Shown: positions 11,505 through 22,487 of the stretch, piece by piece
How the letters are laid out: each line of letters opens with the position of its first letter
How positions within the stretch are numbered: the stretch's first letter is position 1
NCBI GenBank assembly: GCA_029204225.1
Contig: CM055114.1
Coordinates: forward strand, 12,381,144-12,445,143
Source of the DNA: Diphasiastrum complanatum
Taxonomy: Eukaryota; Streptophyta; Lycopodiopsida; Lycopodiales; Lycopodiaceae
Length of the DNA: 64,000 bases
Direction of reading: 5' to 3'
Made by a program: the position numbers and the translations under genes
Notes under the pieces: model-generated
Seen by the model: the letters and a program-made list of their open reading frames with translations, nothing else
The model's database searches: none
What the model was told of the DNA's origin: nothing

Positions 11505-13213
11505 TAATGAGAATATGTCGGAGCGTGCTCATTTAAAAGTATGAGTTTTTAGTGTAGAATATAACATTATCGTTCTCACAAGGATAGGCATATTGTATTG
11601 ATTGGAGTTTTTGATTTTCTTATGTATGTCATATGATAAATCCTGGTTATCAACAAATATTTGGTGGAACAGGTGGCCAGTACCACCTTGGTTTTCTATG
11701 TATAATTGTCATATAACCAAAAGAAGTAGAGTTTCAATCTACTCTATTGAAATAACAAACTTCTAAATATTTTTTAATACCCAAATATATCATTTCTTAT
11801 AGTATTTGATTTACTTTAGTCGTTACAATTTCAAAGAGTTCTTTCCCATTATCAAGGTTCAAAGATTTATAGAATATAGTCTCAAACTATCGAACTTTAA
11901 CATTCCATTGTTTTATTATTCTATCGAATAAGTGGTTTATGACAAAATAAGCAAAGTTCAGCATCTGAAAATGAAACTAGATCTTTTATATCATAACTTA
12001 AGACTCCAAATTCAACTCAAACTCAACATGTAAAAATGATTTTAGATTCATGTAAGATTAGGTGAATCTAATTCAATTCAATCGTACAAATCAGTTTGTT
12101 GAATAATATGAGTTAGACTAGATCTCAAACAATCAAACAATACTTAGCTAGTTCTTTGAGACTTAGAAACTCATATTGCAGTACAAACTACAGTATGGAT
12201 CAAATAATCACATCCATGTTTTACATTTCTATTGTGTCAGACAAAGTTCTAACAAACTTACAAATACAAGCACACTCAACTAAAGTGCAAGACAAGAAAT
12301 GTGAAACTCTTAATCCATATTCATAAAAATGTAAAGTACATATAGTATTCTTCATAAAATGTCAAAACATTGTTTTGAAAACGTAGCGTTGGTCTTAACG
12401 ATGCGACTACTGGTATATTAAGTGAAATGGTGACACGTATTATGCTACAAACAATTGCATTTACAACTACTAACAAAAAAGTGCCACAACCCAAAAGGAT
12501 AATGTTTCAAATGTTAAACTTGTAATATGAAACAACGCTAAAACTTGGATTAACAAATGATTTAGCCTTATATATTTATCATAGGCCTCCTTTGCATATT
12601 TAAGGTCCACATCCATTACAATTTATATATATTACAGTAAAAAATCGAAAATGTGTTGTTACACAAGGCCCAAGAACCATTAGGACAATATACATAGGTA
12701 ATCCATATGTTCCATTGCTTGATGGCTGAGAGAGATCATGCTTAATTCATTTTGTACATAAGATCAAAAAGATTACAAAAAAAAAACATCAAGCTACAAC
12801 ATAGAGGTGAACACATAATAATGTGTTTGCAAATGAGGAATGCACCAAGTACAAATGTCCTAAAGACCTTCACAACAAAATTAAAAGCTGGTGGAAAATT
12901 GGAAAGGCCTACAATAACAATTTGAAAGAATCACAAAGCAGATTGGATGTAGTGATTGAAAAATAAAATAAATTGGGAGCGATGTGTAACCAATTCATGG
13001 TGTCTCTTTGCATAAGATTTCAACAAAATATTTTTAAATTCCAATTGATGTTACTTGTCATTTTTTAACTTGGTAATTTGATTTTTGAGTGATAAGGTTA
13101 ATTTCAATATAGTTGACAACAAGTAGCATTTGGCAAAAGAGGCTATAGTGCCAACAACTAATCTGGTGACGGCATTGCACAATATTTGGCAATGAACATA
13201 TGACTACAACACC
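11505..13213. other. AT-rich spacer without recognisable genes
   Basis: No long frame, LTR end or primer site was recognised on either strand. It may hold the 5' leader of element T and old repeat sequence. An A-run lies at about 12777-12787. Confidence 0.4.
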
Positions 13214-13218
13214 AAGAT

Positions 13219-13751
13219 TGTTAGATTTCTTATGCTCAGCCTTAACAAATCGTTCAAGTAATGAGCATCTGAAAACCGAAGGCTGACTACATGTTTCGGA
13301 CCTTCGCATTTTTTACCTTTGAGATTTTTGTGCCTTGATCATTTTTAAGGTACCTTTGCCTTTTTAGCATTTTTTGCACCTTTGCAAAAAATGCAACATA
13401 GTGGCCAGATTGCCTTGGAATCCATTTCAGGTCCACCTTCGTCTTTTTCGCATTTTTCCTGCCTTTGCTCTAGAGGCACCTTTGGGATTTAAATAATTTC
13501 AGTCTAAGGGCACCTTCGGGTTTTTCAATAGTGGCGGACCAATGTCGCAAAATTATCATTAACCCTAAAAACAGCTGGACAGCCAAATATCCCAAGGGCG
13601 GTTACCAACTTTGTACATATACAAAGACTGGTGTAAATAGCATTCAATGCTCGTAAGATATTTTTTGAAGACACTTGTAAAAATATGCTAGCTGAATCAA
13701 GCTATGTAAGAGTTAATCAAAGCGTTGTTTTAATACAATCAGAGTTATCTG
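13219..13751 (+). repeat. 5' LTR of D, first part
   Basis: Aligns with 21691-22243 of the 3' LTR, including repeated phrases such as CACCTTCGGG and CCTTCGCATTTTTTACC. It ends at ATCTG (13747-13751), which is duplicated beyond E. The LTR is made of short reiterated phrases (ACCTTTG/ACCTTCG, TTTTTCGCA). Confidence 0.9.
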
Positions 13752-14405
13752 TGTGAGAGATTTCAACTAGTTTAGTCTAGTTTAGTCATATTTTGGGAAA
13801 TTGTCAATAAGAGGCCAAAACTCATTTTAGACTTAGAGATAAACTTTTTGAAGTTATATTAGTTTAACATACATTCAATAATCACTTTTTGAAAGTGTGG
13901 GAAAGTTGGTAGTCGAGTTTGAGAGAGATTCAAATTAGAACTTTGGGTACATTGAATCTAGACCCAAAAATAGTAGGGTTTACATTTTGGAGGGAAAGCC
14001 AAGTGGCCAAATAGGGTTTGGACATTCTATAAAAGGATGTAACTCGTGGAGAGGCATATCTTCTCTCTTCTCTCTCTCATTTCATCATTATACATGGTTC
14101 TCTTTGGGTTCTACTACTCATTGGTGCACTCTCTTGATGATATCTTGCAATCTTGTGTGTAGAAAGCTCATATTTTGTTATTTTTGGTTCCACACGTGTG
14201 AAATACAGTAGGGTACTGTAATTGTATGGACAGCAAACATATTTCATGTTTTGGTTCATGTTTGATCAGTATCACTTAGTGTTTGCATCTCATTTTGTAT
14301 GTAGATGCTATTTTTTCTACATTGGCAGGGTTGTTGGTTTGCTCCTTTTTGTAACCAAAGATCAGGGATATGGATTGGATCTTGATTGATCTGAAATCCT
14401 TCACA
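13752..14405 (+). repeat. 5' LTR of E
   Basis: Begins TGTGAGAGATTTCAAC and ends CCTTCACA at the primer site. A TATA-like TATAAAAGG lies at 14028-14036, which is also present in the 3' copy. The block about 14159-14228, which includes the palindrome CACACGTGTG, is not the same as in the 3' LTR. Confidence 0.93.
14028..14036 (+). promoter_or_regulatory. Putative TATA box in LTR E
   Basis: TATAAAAGG, conserved at 17343-17351 in the 3' LTR. A CT-rich stretch (TCTTCTCTCTTCTCTCTC) follows about 30 bases downstream, where the transcript start might lie. Confidence 0.5.
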
Positions 14406-14417
14406 TGGTATCAGAGC
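14406..14417 (+). other. Primer-binding site of E
   Basis: TGGTATCAGAGC immediately after the LTR. A 590-bp non-coding leader follows. Confidence 0.9.
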
Positions 14418-15007
14418 TCTTGTGTTTCAGGTTATGAAAGGATTAGCCATCTTTAGCAAGGATTTTGAGGAGTTATCAATGCTAGAACATGCTAGATTGA
14501 TTTCTACTCAAAAATCAGCATTTTTGCATGTGTAGAATTGATCTTTTGTAGGCCAAAACTCAATATAGGATTATATACTTGATCAATTCCAATTTCAAAA
14601 TTGGCTTACTAGATTTAGATTATTTCTCATGCATTAGGAAGGCCTCATTGGAGTCTACAAAAAGATATATCAAGGTTTTAGAAATTGCATGTAGAATTTG
14701 AGATATTCAATTTTTTGTGATTTTGTCAAAACCCTATTTTTTATTGGATCTCTAGTTTGTGAGGTTACTGAACTTTATTTGAGTGTGTTTCAATCTTAGG
14801 AAGTGGAAAGAATCATTATATTGAGGATAGATCATAGGTTGATCAAGATTTCACTATTCTATGTGTTGATTTTCTAGTTAGAAGTGCTAGAAGAGATTTG
14901 AGAGGTTCCATATCTTTGTGATATCTTCTTGAGTTCATTTGTTGACATTCAAGAGAGTGCTTTGTGCATTGGAATAGGTTGAAAGAAGAAGATCAGGTCA
15001 CTGGAAC

Positions 15008-15550
15008 ATGGCTACAAGTGGTGGATTCATGTTGGAAAGCAATGATAGGCTTACCTCAATCAACTATTCTACTTGGAAGGTGAGGATGGAGTCCTTATTG
15101 GAGATGAATGAGTTGATGGAGATTGTTGTAGGTGTGGAGGAGAGGCCTCAATCACCTCAAGATCAAGTGAGGTATGACAAGGGAGCAAAGAAATCTCTAC
15201 ATATGATAAAGATGAATGTTACCAATAAACTTCTCAAAGAAGTTGGTAAGTGCACATCATCTTTGGAGGCTTGGGAAGCTTTGAAGAAGCTTTATGAATC
15301 CAAGTCTACATCAAGAGTTCTTACTCTTAGGAGGCAAATCTTTCAAAGTTTGAAAAAGAAGGAAGAGAGTACTCATGCTTTTGTTTTGAGGGTTAAAGCA
15401 TTCAATGATGAGTTAGCATGTATTGATGAAAGAAAGTCATTTTTTCGGCAAGTGGAGTCACATGTCTTCATAAAGAGAGTAGATCAAATGGTTCTATCAA
15501 GAGACTTGGTGAGGGAGATATCACAAGTCAAGAAGAAGAGAAGTATGTGA
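15008..15550 (+). CDS. Short UBN2-type gag of element E
   Basis: A 180-codon frame from the ATG at 15008 (MATSGGFMLESNDRL). It matches the N-terminal two-thirds of the UBN2 gags in B, I and M: the INYSTWKVRMESLL block, the KMNVTNKLLKEVGKC block, and the SRVLTLRRQIFQS and FVLRVKAFNDELACI blocks. After residue about 145 it departs from the family and ends in a basic tail (SQVKKKRSM) with no zinc knuckle. Intact gag in an element without pol suggests gag function was kept, or that the copy is young. It could bind its own RNA and co-assemble with partner gags, but that is inference. Confidence 0.85.
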   Translation: MATSGGFMLESNDRLTSINYSTWKVRMESLLEMNELMEIVVGVEERPQSPQDQVRYDKGAKKSLHMIKMNVTNKLLKEVGKCTSSLEAWEALKKLYESKSTSRVLTLRRQIFQSLKKKEESTHAFVLRVKAFNDELACIDERKSFFRQVESHVFIKRVDQMVLSRDLVREISQVKKKRSM

Positions 15551-15572
15551 AGAGTTCAAAGTAGGATGTACT

Positions 15573-16694
15573 TTGAATGATGTCATTGTGAATGATAGTG
15601 AAGAAGAATCATTATCATATGAGTCATTACCTAAATCATTGAGTAGAAGTTCTTGTTTAAAAAAAGAGAGTACTTCAATCATCCTTATGTTGAAGGTACT
15701 AATCATTTTTTTCATGGCTTCTAATGTTTTTGAGGTTTCTACTTCTTATCATGCAATCATTAAGAGGGAGTCTTATGAAGGAAAGAGCAATGGAAGATTG
15801 GTTCTTGGGAAGATCCAAGGCATAGATCTCACATCTCTTCATCAACTCAAAGGATTCTATGATTATGAATTGATCACTCATGGTCGAGATGGCAAAAGGT
15901 TGGTTGGAGAAGACTACATGGAGCAAATCGAGAGGCAATTTATTCAAGGCAAGGGAGATCTCATTGGTGAGCTTATTGAGGTTTGTTATGAACTCAAGAG
16001 GGCTATATTTATTAGGTTTGATACTCATCTTCACCTACTCTACTTCACGTTGGATGGAAAGTTTGGAATCTATCTTTTGATTTATGATGGTGACATTGGA
16101 GACATTGTTTTCACTAACCTTTATGGAAGATCAAGATCAAGCATTGATGAGATCTTGTTGGATCTAGATCATATGTTTGAGAGGGAGTATTTCTAGAGGT
16201 TCAGGTCTGAAGATATTCATATCTTTGATGATCAAGAGAAAGGTAAGCAAGTGGAAGTGACTCACTTTGCTTTACTCACATGTTTTGGAGAATCTTCTTG
16301 TGTAGATGTTATGCAAGTGGATATTGGTTCTCATGGTTCTCATGGATCTGCAAAACAAGGTTTGTTCAATGACTTTGATGGTCAAGTTGATGATGAAGAG
16401 GTTGATCTCAAAGGGCTTCAACTAGTCAAAAGGAAAGTTGGCAATTTGGAGCTAGTGAAGAGTATCAAAGGAGAGGTAATTCGCAAAGATGTTATGGATA
16501 TGTTTTTGCAGCTTATTGAAGACTCAAGTAAGGTCAAAGGAGCAGCAAGAAGTGTTGTTCAAGTCTACTTTACTTCTTCTATCTCATGTTTGAGCAATTT
16601 CATGTGGATGTGTGCAAATTGTCAAGATATGGACAAACTAGCTACATTGTCTTGCAATATCTTTTGTTGGAGTTGTACTAGCATTATTGGCTAG
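15573..16694 (+). CDS. Unrecognised long frame in place of pol (element E)
   Basis: One reading frame of about 373 codons runs from 15573 to the stop at 16692-16694, with a single TAG at 16194-16196. It lies 23 bases past the gag stop, in a different frame. I do not recognise the product. It begins acidic, then has blocks such as GKIQGIDLTSLHQLKGFYDY, DKFG-like LDGKFGIYLLIYDGDIGD and, after the TAG, an acidic segment FDGQVDDEEVDLKG. A Cys-rich end (MWMCANCQ, CNIFCWSC) follows. None of the copia catalytic motifs (DSGA, DDE, YVDD, RNase H) is present. It may be a captured host sequence or a lineage-specific accessory gene. The coding potential is real in length but unproven. Confidence 0.5.
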
Positions 16695-17066
16695 TTTGCT
16701 GATGGAAATGAAGCTATTGGAGGTTCATTATATCACTCATCCATGATCAAGTTCTCAAGTGTTGAGTTACTTGATGCCAATGTTTGGATTGTTTGGTTGC
16801 TGTAATTTTCCAGAAAGTTCAAAGTTTGAAACATGAAGGAATCATTTCATTCACATTCCATTTGGTTCTTCATGTTCTAGTTATATCTTGATGTGTAAAA
16901 TTGATGTAAGAGATAGTGAAGCATCCAATTTGGACACTATTCTCTATATCAATTATGAAAGATACTTTAGAACCTTAGAAAGGAGATCTATACTTAGGAT
17001 GGAGATCATTCTAAAGTTGGATCAAATTTCTATTGTCAAAACTATGCCAAAACTAGTTAAAGGGAG
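16695..17066 (+). other. 3' untranslated part of E with polypurine tract
   Basis: The frame above would continue about 36 codons past its stop before another stop. A separate open stretch at 16888-17085 runs into the LTR and is probably chance. The purine tract AAAGGGAG (17059-17066) abuts the 3' LTR, as expected for plus-strand priming. Confidence 0.6.
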
Positions 17067-17721
17067 TGTGAGAGATTTCAACTAGTTTAGTCTAGTTTAG
17101 TCATATTTTGATAAATTGTCAATAAGAGGCCAAAACTCATTTTAGACTTAGAGATAAACTTTTTGAAGTTATATTAGTTTAAAATACATTCAATAAACAC
17201 TTTTTGAAAGTGTGGCAAAGTTGGTAGTCGATTTTGAGAGAGATTCAAATCAGAACTTTGGGTACATTGAATCTAGACCCAGAAATAGTAGGGTTTACAT
17301 TTTGGAGGGAAAGCCAAGTGGCCAAATAGGGTTTGAACATTCTATAAAAGGATGTAGCTCATGGAGAGGCATATCTTCTCTCTTCTCTCTCTCATTTCAT
17401 CATTATACATGGTTCTCTTTGGGTTCTACTACTCATTGGTGCACTCTCTTGATGATATCTTGCAATCTTGTGTGAAGATGAAGTTGTGAGTGTTCTTGTG
17501 TGGGTCTAAAGATGAAGTTGTGAGTGGTGTCGTGTGGGTCTGAAGGACAACAAACGTATTTTATGTTTTGGTTCATGTTTGATTAGTATCTCTTAGAGTT
17601 TGCATCTCATTTTGTATGTAGATGCTGTTTTTTTTACATTGGCAGGGTTGTTGGTTTGCTCCTTTTTGTAACCAAAGATCAGGGACATGGATTGTATCTT
17701 GAATGATCTGAATCCTTCACA
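17067..17721 (+). repeat. 3' LTR of E, with a replaced internal block
   Basis: Matches the 5' LTR at both ends. The segment about 17475-17550 is different: it consists of two 34-bp units (17475-17508 and 17509-17542), each containing GATGAAGTTGTGAGTG, in place of the roughly 70 bases at 14159-14228. Same-element LTRs should start identical, so the block points to mosaic origin or later conversion. Confidence 0.9.
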
Positions 17722-17726
17722 ATCTG

Positions 17727-17854
17727 TAGCCAGCAATATCATGCTTATCAAGCTGAAGTTATTACTTCAAGCCATTGTACTCACTGTTGATATTAATCAG
17801 AGTGCAATTTTTTTCACTATTGTATTGTTCATTTGCGCAATTCTGTATGAATCG
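17727..17854 (+). repeat. 5' LTR of D, second part, truncated
   Basis: Picks up the D LTR after E: it aligns with about 22244-22373 of the 3' LTR. At CTGTATGAATC it jumps straight into gag coding. The missing piece is the last about 110 bases of the LTR plus primer site, leader and gag N-terminus. In relative G the corresponding LTR end, primer site and gag are separate. Confidence 0.85.
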
Positions 17855-18670
17855 CTCAAACCAGAAGGAGATGCAGCCAGCATCACCAAGTGGAGACTGA
17901 GAGATGGCAAAGCATTTTCCATGATCACCCTCAATATTAAGGATACTCTAATTAGCCACATACGTGCTACTCAGACTGCTAAGGATGCACGGGACATCCT
18001 AGCAACTCTCTACGACATTAGGAATGTTATTTCTAAGTTACACTTGAGGAAGAAATTCTTCACTCTGAGGATGTCTGACGTAGAAAGTGTTTTGAGTCAT
18101 CTCAACACGTTCAAAAATCTTATGGAGCAGATGACTGCAACTAGTTCAGTCATAGAAGATTCTGATGCACTCATGACTCTATTATCGAGTCTACCAGAAG
18201 CCTACAAAAATTGGATAATGGCAATTTCTACCCAAGTGCACCTCACTCTGTCAAGAGTAATTTTGCTGCTCCTACAAGATGAGATCGGAAGATTAGCATC
18301 CTCTTCAGCTCAAGATCGGATCCTCAAGCTCTATATTCAAAAAACCAGAAGTTTAGATCCAAGAGATCTACAAAGTCAAGTTATAATGACAAGAAGAGCA
18401 ACATGCAGTCTGGACCAAATTCCGGTTCAGTATTGAATTCAAGCTCTCCATCATTCCAACTACTGTAAAAACTTTTCTGTAGATACTGTAAGAGGACTGG
18501 CCACGAAATCAAGGACTGCCAAACTTTGAAATACAACAACGAAAAGAAGAAACAGTTTGAACAACAAGCACGTAGTGCTACAACTAGTCACTCAAATCAG
18601 CAACAAGAAGAAGATGAAACAAATTTCATGACCAAAGTCAAAGAACAACAGGATATCAATTCCTAGTATC
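17855..18670 (+). pseudogene. Copia D gag, 5'-truncated
   Basis: Gag lacks its start. It reads from LKPEGDAASITKWRL through the UBN2-type core (SHLNTFKNLMEQM, LLSSLPEAY) to a stop at 18434-18436. The zinc knuckle RYCKRTGHEIKDC (about 18483-18521) lies in another frame. A TAG at 18664-18666 sits where relatives have the Trp before the protease motif. Its partner G reads KGDAVTIAKWRL at the matching place, confirming the family. Confidence 0.85.
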
Positions 18671-19780
18671 TAGATACCGGAGCAACTCAACACATGACTC
18701 ACCATCACAACTGGTTCAAAGACTATAAGTCATTCACCCACTCTCGAGTTGTGCAACTTGGAGACAACTCATCACATTCAATTGAAGGTGAAGGAACAGT
18801 CAGAGTTGAATTCAAAAGAGGTGAAGTCAAGTTGTTGTCCAACGTTCTCCACGATCCAAATCTGACCAAGAATCTGCTCTCAGTTAGCAGAATCACCGAT
18901 TCAGGCCGGAGGCTCGAATTTGATATAGAAAGCTACACAATTTCTGACAAATCCCGAAAGATTCTAGCCTACGGAAGAAAAAGCGACTATCTTTACAAAC
19001 TTAGCCATTGTTACTCTTCTAATAGTCAAGCTCTTCACACAGCCACTTCTGAATCAATATGTTGTGGCATTTCAGACTTGGCCATCTTTATTTAATTTCA
19101 ATAGTATTCGGCAAATGTTTGCTCAAGGTCTAGTACAAGATCTGCCTTTTGTCAACAAGCCAACTTCTCCATGCGAAAGTTGTATTATCAGCAAGCATGC
19201 TAGAAGCTCCTTCATTTCAAACTCAATTCATACATCTAAGAGCTTGCTTGACCTTGTACATAGCGACACTTGTGGCCCGATGCAGATTGCTTCGACAGAG
19301 GGAGCTCTCTATTTCATAACCTTCATCGACGACTTCTCTCAAAGGACTGCTACTTACTTTATGAAGAACAAATCCGAAGCATTCAAGTTCTTCAAGCAGT
19401 TCAAGGCATCTGCAAAAAATCAGACCCAGAGTAAAATCAAGCCTCTATGCACAGATGGAGGAGGAGAGTATATGTCCACAAAGCTCAAGGAGTTCTGCAA
19501 GGCCAGTGGAATACTCAATAATTTACAACTAGCTATTCACCTCAGTCCAATGATATAGCTAAACGGAAGAATAGGACACTCATCGAAAGTGTCAAGAGCA
19601 TGCTTGCCCATGCCTCTCTTCCAAAGAAATTTTAGACAGAAGTTGTTACTACAACTGCCTATTTGCAGAATCGATCCATCACCAAAGCCCAAAATGGCAA
19701 GACACCTTATGAGTTGTGGACATGATCAAAACCATTACTCAAAAATATTCGAGTGTTTGGATGTCTCGCTTTTGTTCAGA
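18667..19780 (+). pseudogene. Copia D protease and integrase
   Basis: The aspartic protease motif YLDTGATQHM (18667-18696) is followed by a conserved downstream half. The pre-integrase block is split by a frameshift near 19060. The integrase zinc-binding Cys pair is seen (CESCIISKHARSSF), then the core with LVHSDTCGPM and CTDGGGEY. The catalytic Glu region is lost in a frameshift near 19550. A stop replaces Trp in KKF*TE (about 19633). Non-functional. Confidence 0.85.
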
Positions 19781-21690
19781 TCCCTGAAGATCTAAGAAGA
19801 AAGTTAGATGATAAGAGCAGGAAAACGATTTTCATCGGCTATTTTCCATACCACAAGACATACAGGCTCTACAATTTGGATACCAAAAATGCATTCACTA
19901 GTAGAGATGTCAATTTTGTGGAAGACCAATTCATCGACCACAAGGAAAAAGCTGCTGATAAATCTGACCCAAGGATCGAACAACCAAATTTTGATCCAGG
20001 GATTCAACTGCAAAATATCAACATTGACTCAGACAATGAGTCAAAATCTCAACGAGTCAACCCACATCAGAGGACTAAAGTTCAATCCAGAAGGTAGAAG
20101 AGGTCCAGACATCCTCCATCCAAATTTATGGATTATTCGGCCTACTACTTTGTGTAGGACCCAACCACCATTTCTGAGACTATGTCCACTCAATGCTGAC
20201 CAGTGGAAAGCAACGATGGACACCAAATTCGATTCTCTGATGGAGAATCAAACATGGACAATCACTGAACTGCCAAAGGACTGAAACCCAATTCCATACA
20301 AATGGATATTCAAGGTGAAGTACGACACTAACGCAAGGCTAAATTATTACAAGGCTAGGCTAGTCACCAAAGGCTTTTCCCAGATTTCAGATCTGGATTA
20401 TTTAGAAACCTTCACCCCAGTTGTCAAACATGCTTCGATCCGCCTACTTCTCTCCTTTGCAGCTGCAGCAGATCTTGAAGTCCACCAGATGGATGTCCAG
20501 ACTGCTTTCCTCAATGGAACCATCGAAGAGGAAATCTATATGTCGCAACCAGAGGAATATGAACTCATAAAAAGCACCTTGTATGCAAAATCCACAAGGC
20601 TCTCTATGGGCTGAAACAATCACCCAGAGCCTGGTTCCAAAAAATCAACACATTTTTGATAGATAATGGTTTTATTCCAAACTCGACAGACTCGAATGTC
20701 TACTTCAAGCATGTATCAGAACACTTCATCATCATCACTCTCTATGTAGATGATACACTCTTATTCATTAACAATTTGAATCTCATGAAGGATATAAAAT
20801 GCATGCTGGCCCAGGAATACAAGATGACTGATGACATGAGTCTAGTCCACTATTGTCTCCATCAAAATCAACTAAGCAGATTGATTTTTATCAGTCAGCA
20901 ACGATATCTCAACAACGTGCTGGAAAAGTATGGTATGGCCACCTGCAAACCAAATCACTTTCCACTCGACCCTAGACTAAAGTTATCAAAGGAATAGTTT
21001 TCTCAAAGTGAGGTAGAAAAGGAGAAAATGAAGTGCTACCCATTTCAATCCATCATCGGCTCACTGATGTATGCAATGATTTGCACACGACCAGACCTTG
21101 CATATTTGATCAGTACACTTAGCCAGTTCTTGTCAAATCTAGGCTTAACTCATTGGAAAGCACTAACAAAGGTCATAAAGTACATCCAAGCAACAAAAAC
21201 TCTTTGCATCTACTATAGAGACAGCCAAACTGCCAACATCCTTGAAGCCTACACAGAGGTGGATTGGGCAGGAGATGTCGACACCACAAAATCAACTTCA
21301 AGATTTGTATTTTTATACAACCAAGGCCCAATCTCATGGAACAGTCAAAAACGGACCTCAGTTGCATTATTATCAACAAAATCTGAATACATAGCTGCCA
21401 CAAATGCAACCGAGGAGGCAATCTTCCTACAACAATCTATTGTGACAATCAAAGCACAATAGAGTTATCTCTCAATCGGATATTTCACTCTCGAAGCAAA
21501 CATATTGAAATCAAATATCACTACCTTAGAGAGAAAGTGCATAGCAAGGAAGTAGCATTGGTTTTCTGCAGAACAAACTACATGGCAGCAAATTACTTCA
21601 CAAAGGCTCTATCAAAGGAGCAACATCTCAGATTTAACAATATGTTAAATCTGAAGATCAAGGTTTTTCAGGATCCAAATTCAGGGGGAG
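19753..21690 (+). pseudogene. Copia D RT and RNase H, with polypurine tract
   Basis: Integrase C-terminus (RVFGCLAFVQIPEDLR) leads into RT: YKARLVTKGFSQ, MDVQTAFLNG, LKQSPRAWF and the catalytic LYVDDTLLF (about 20740-20766). Frameshifts occur near 20100, 20600 and 20860, and there is a stop at 20995-20997. RNase H has TEVDWAGDVDTTKS and LLSTKSEYIAATNATEEA, followed by more stops. GGGGGAG (21684-21690) is the polypurine tract before the 3' LTR. Confidence 0.85.
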
Positions 21691-22482
21691 TGTTAGATTT
21701 CTTATGCTCAACCTTAAAAAATCGTTCAAGTAATGAGCATCCTAAAAATCGAAGGCTGACTACATGTTTCGGACCTTCGCATTTTTTACCTTTTAGATTT
21801 TTGTGCCTTAATCGTTTTTAAGGTACCTTTGCCTTTTTCGCATTTTTCGCACATTCACGAAAAATGTGACACAATGGCCAGATTGCCTGGAATCCATTTC
21901 AAGCCCACCTCATCTTTTTCGCATATTTCTTGCCTTCGCTCTAGAGGCACCTTCAGGATTTTTTGCACCTTCGAGATTTACATACTTTCAGTTAAGGGCA
22001 CCTTCGGGTTTTTTGGATTTTTCAATAGTGGCGGACCGACATTGCCAACTTATCATCAACCCTAAAAATAGCTGGACAACCAAATATCCCAAGGGCGGGT
22101 TCCAACTTTGTACATATACAAAGACTGACGTAAATAACATTCAATGCTCGTAAGATATTTTTTGAAGACACTTGTAAATATATGCTACCTGAATCAAGCT
22201 ATGTAAGAGTTAATCAAAGTGTTGTATTAATACAATCAAAGTTATCTATAGCCAGCGATATCACGCTTAGCAAGCTGAAGTTATTACTTCAAACCATTGT
22301 ACTCACTGTTGATATTAATTAGAGTGCAATTTTTGTCTCATTGTTGTATTGTTCATTTGCGCAATTCTGTATGAATCATACTTCTGGAATATTTCTGCTG
22401 CTAATTGTTGTGTTTCCATTTCTACATGCCTACGCTCAAAGCTTTGAGCTTGCGCTGCCGGTCATCCCCATGTTTTACGACA
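21691..22482 (+). repeat. 3' LTR of D
   Basis: 792 bp, TGTTAGATTTC...TTTTACGACA, directly followed by the AAGAT duplication. It preserves the target sequence into which E inserted in the other LTR (TTATCTATAGCC here, TTATCTG...ATCTGTAGCC there). Confidence 0.92.
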
Positions 22483-22487
22483 AAGAT

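Larger units (their letters stand above)
13752..17721 (+). mobile_element. Non-autonomous gag-only LTR retrotransposon E, inside D's LTR
   Basis: Two LTRs (654 and 655 bp), TGTGAGAG...TTCACA, an exact target duplication ATCTG (13747-13751, 17722-17726), a primer site at 14406 and a purine tract AAAGGGAG before 17067. The 2.66-kb interior has a short UBN2 gag and a long frame of unknown type, but no protease, integrase, RT or RNase H motif that I can find. It must have moved with enzymes supplied by another copia element. The uninterrupted target sequence can be read in D's 3' LTR. Confidence 0.93.
13219..22482 (+). mobile_element. Ty1/copia retrotransposon D, carrying nested E
   Basis: Bounded by an exact five-base duplication AAGAT (13214-13218 and 22483-22487). 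The LTRs start TGTTAGATTTC and the 3' one ends TTTTACGACA. The 5' LTR is split by element E and loses its last part. The primer site and the gag start are deleted, so the LTR sequence runs straight into gag. Pol has multiple stops and frameshifts. Without E the element is about 5.3 kb. It is related to element G on the minus strand. Confidence 0.92.

Noticed and set aside
13058-13309. Minus-strand frame crossing the left end of D
   Set aside because: It runs across the AAGAT duplication and the LTR start, so it is a chance frame joined by insertion.
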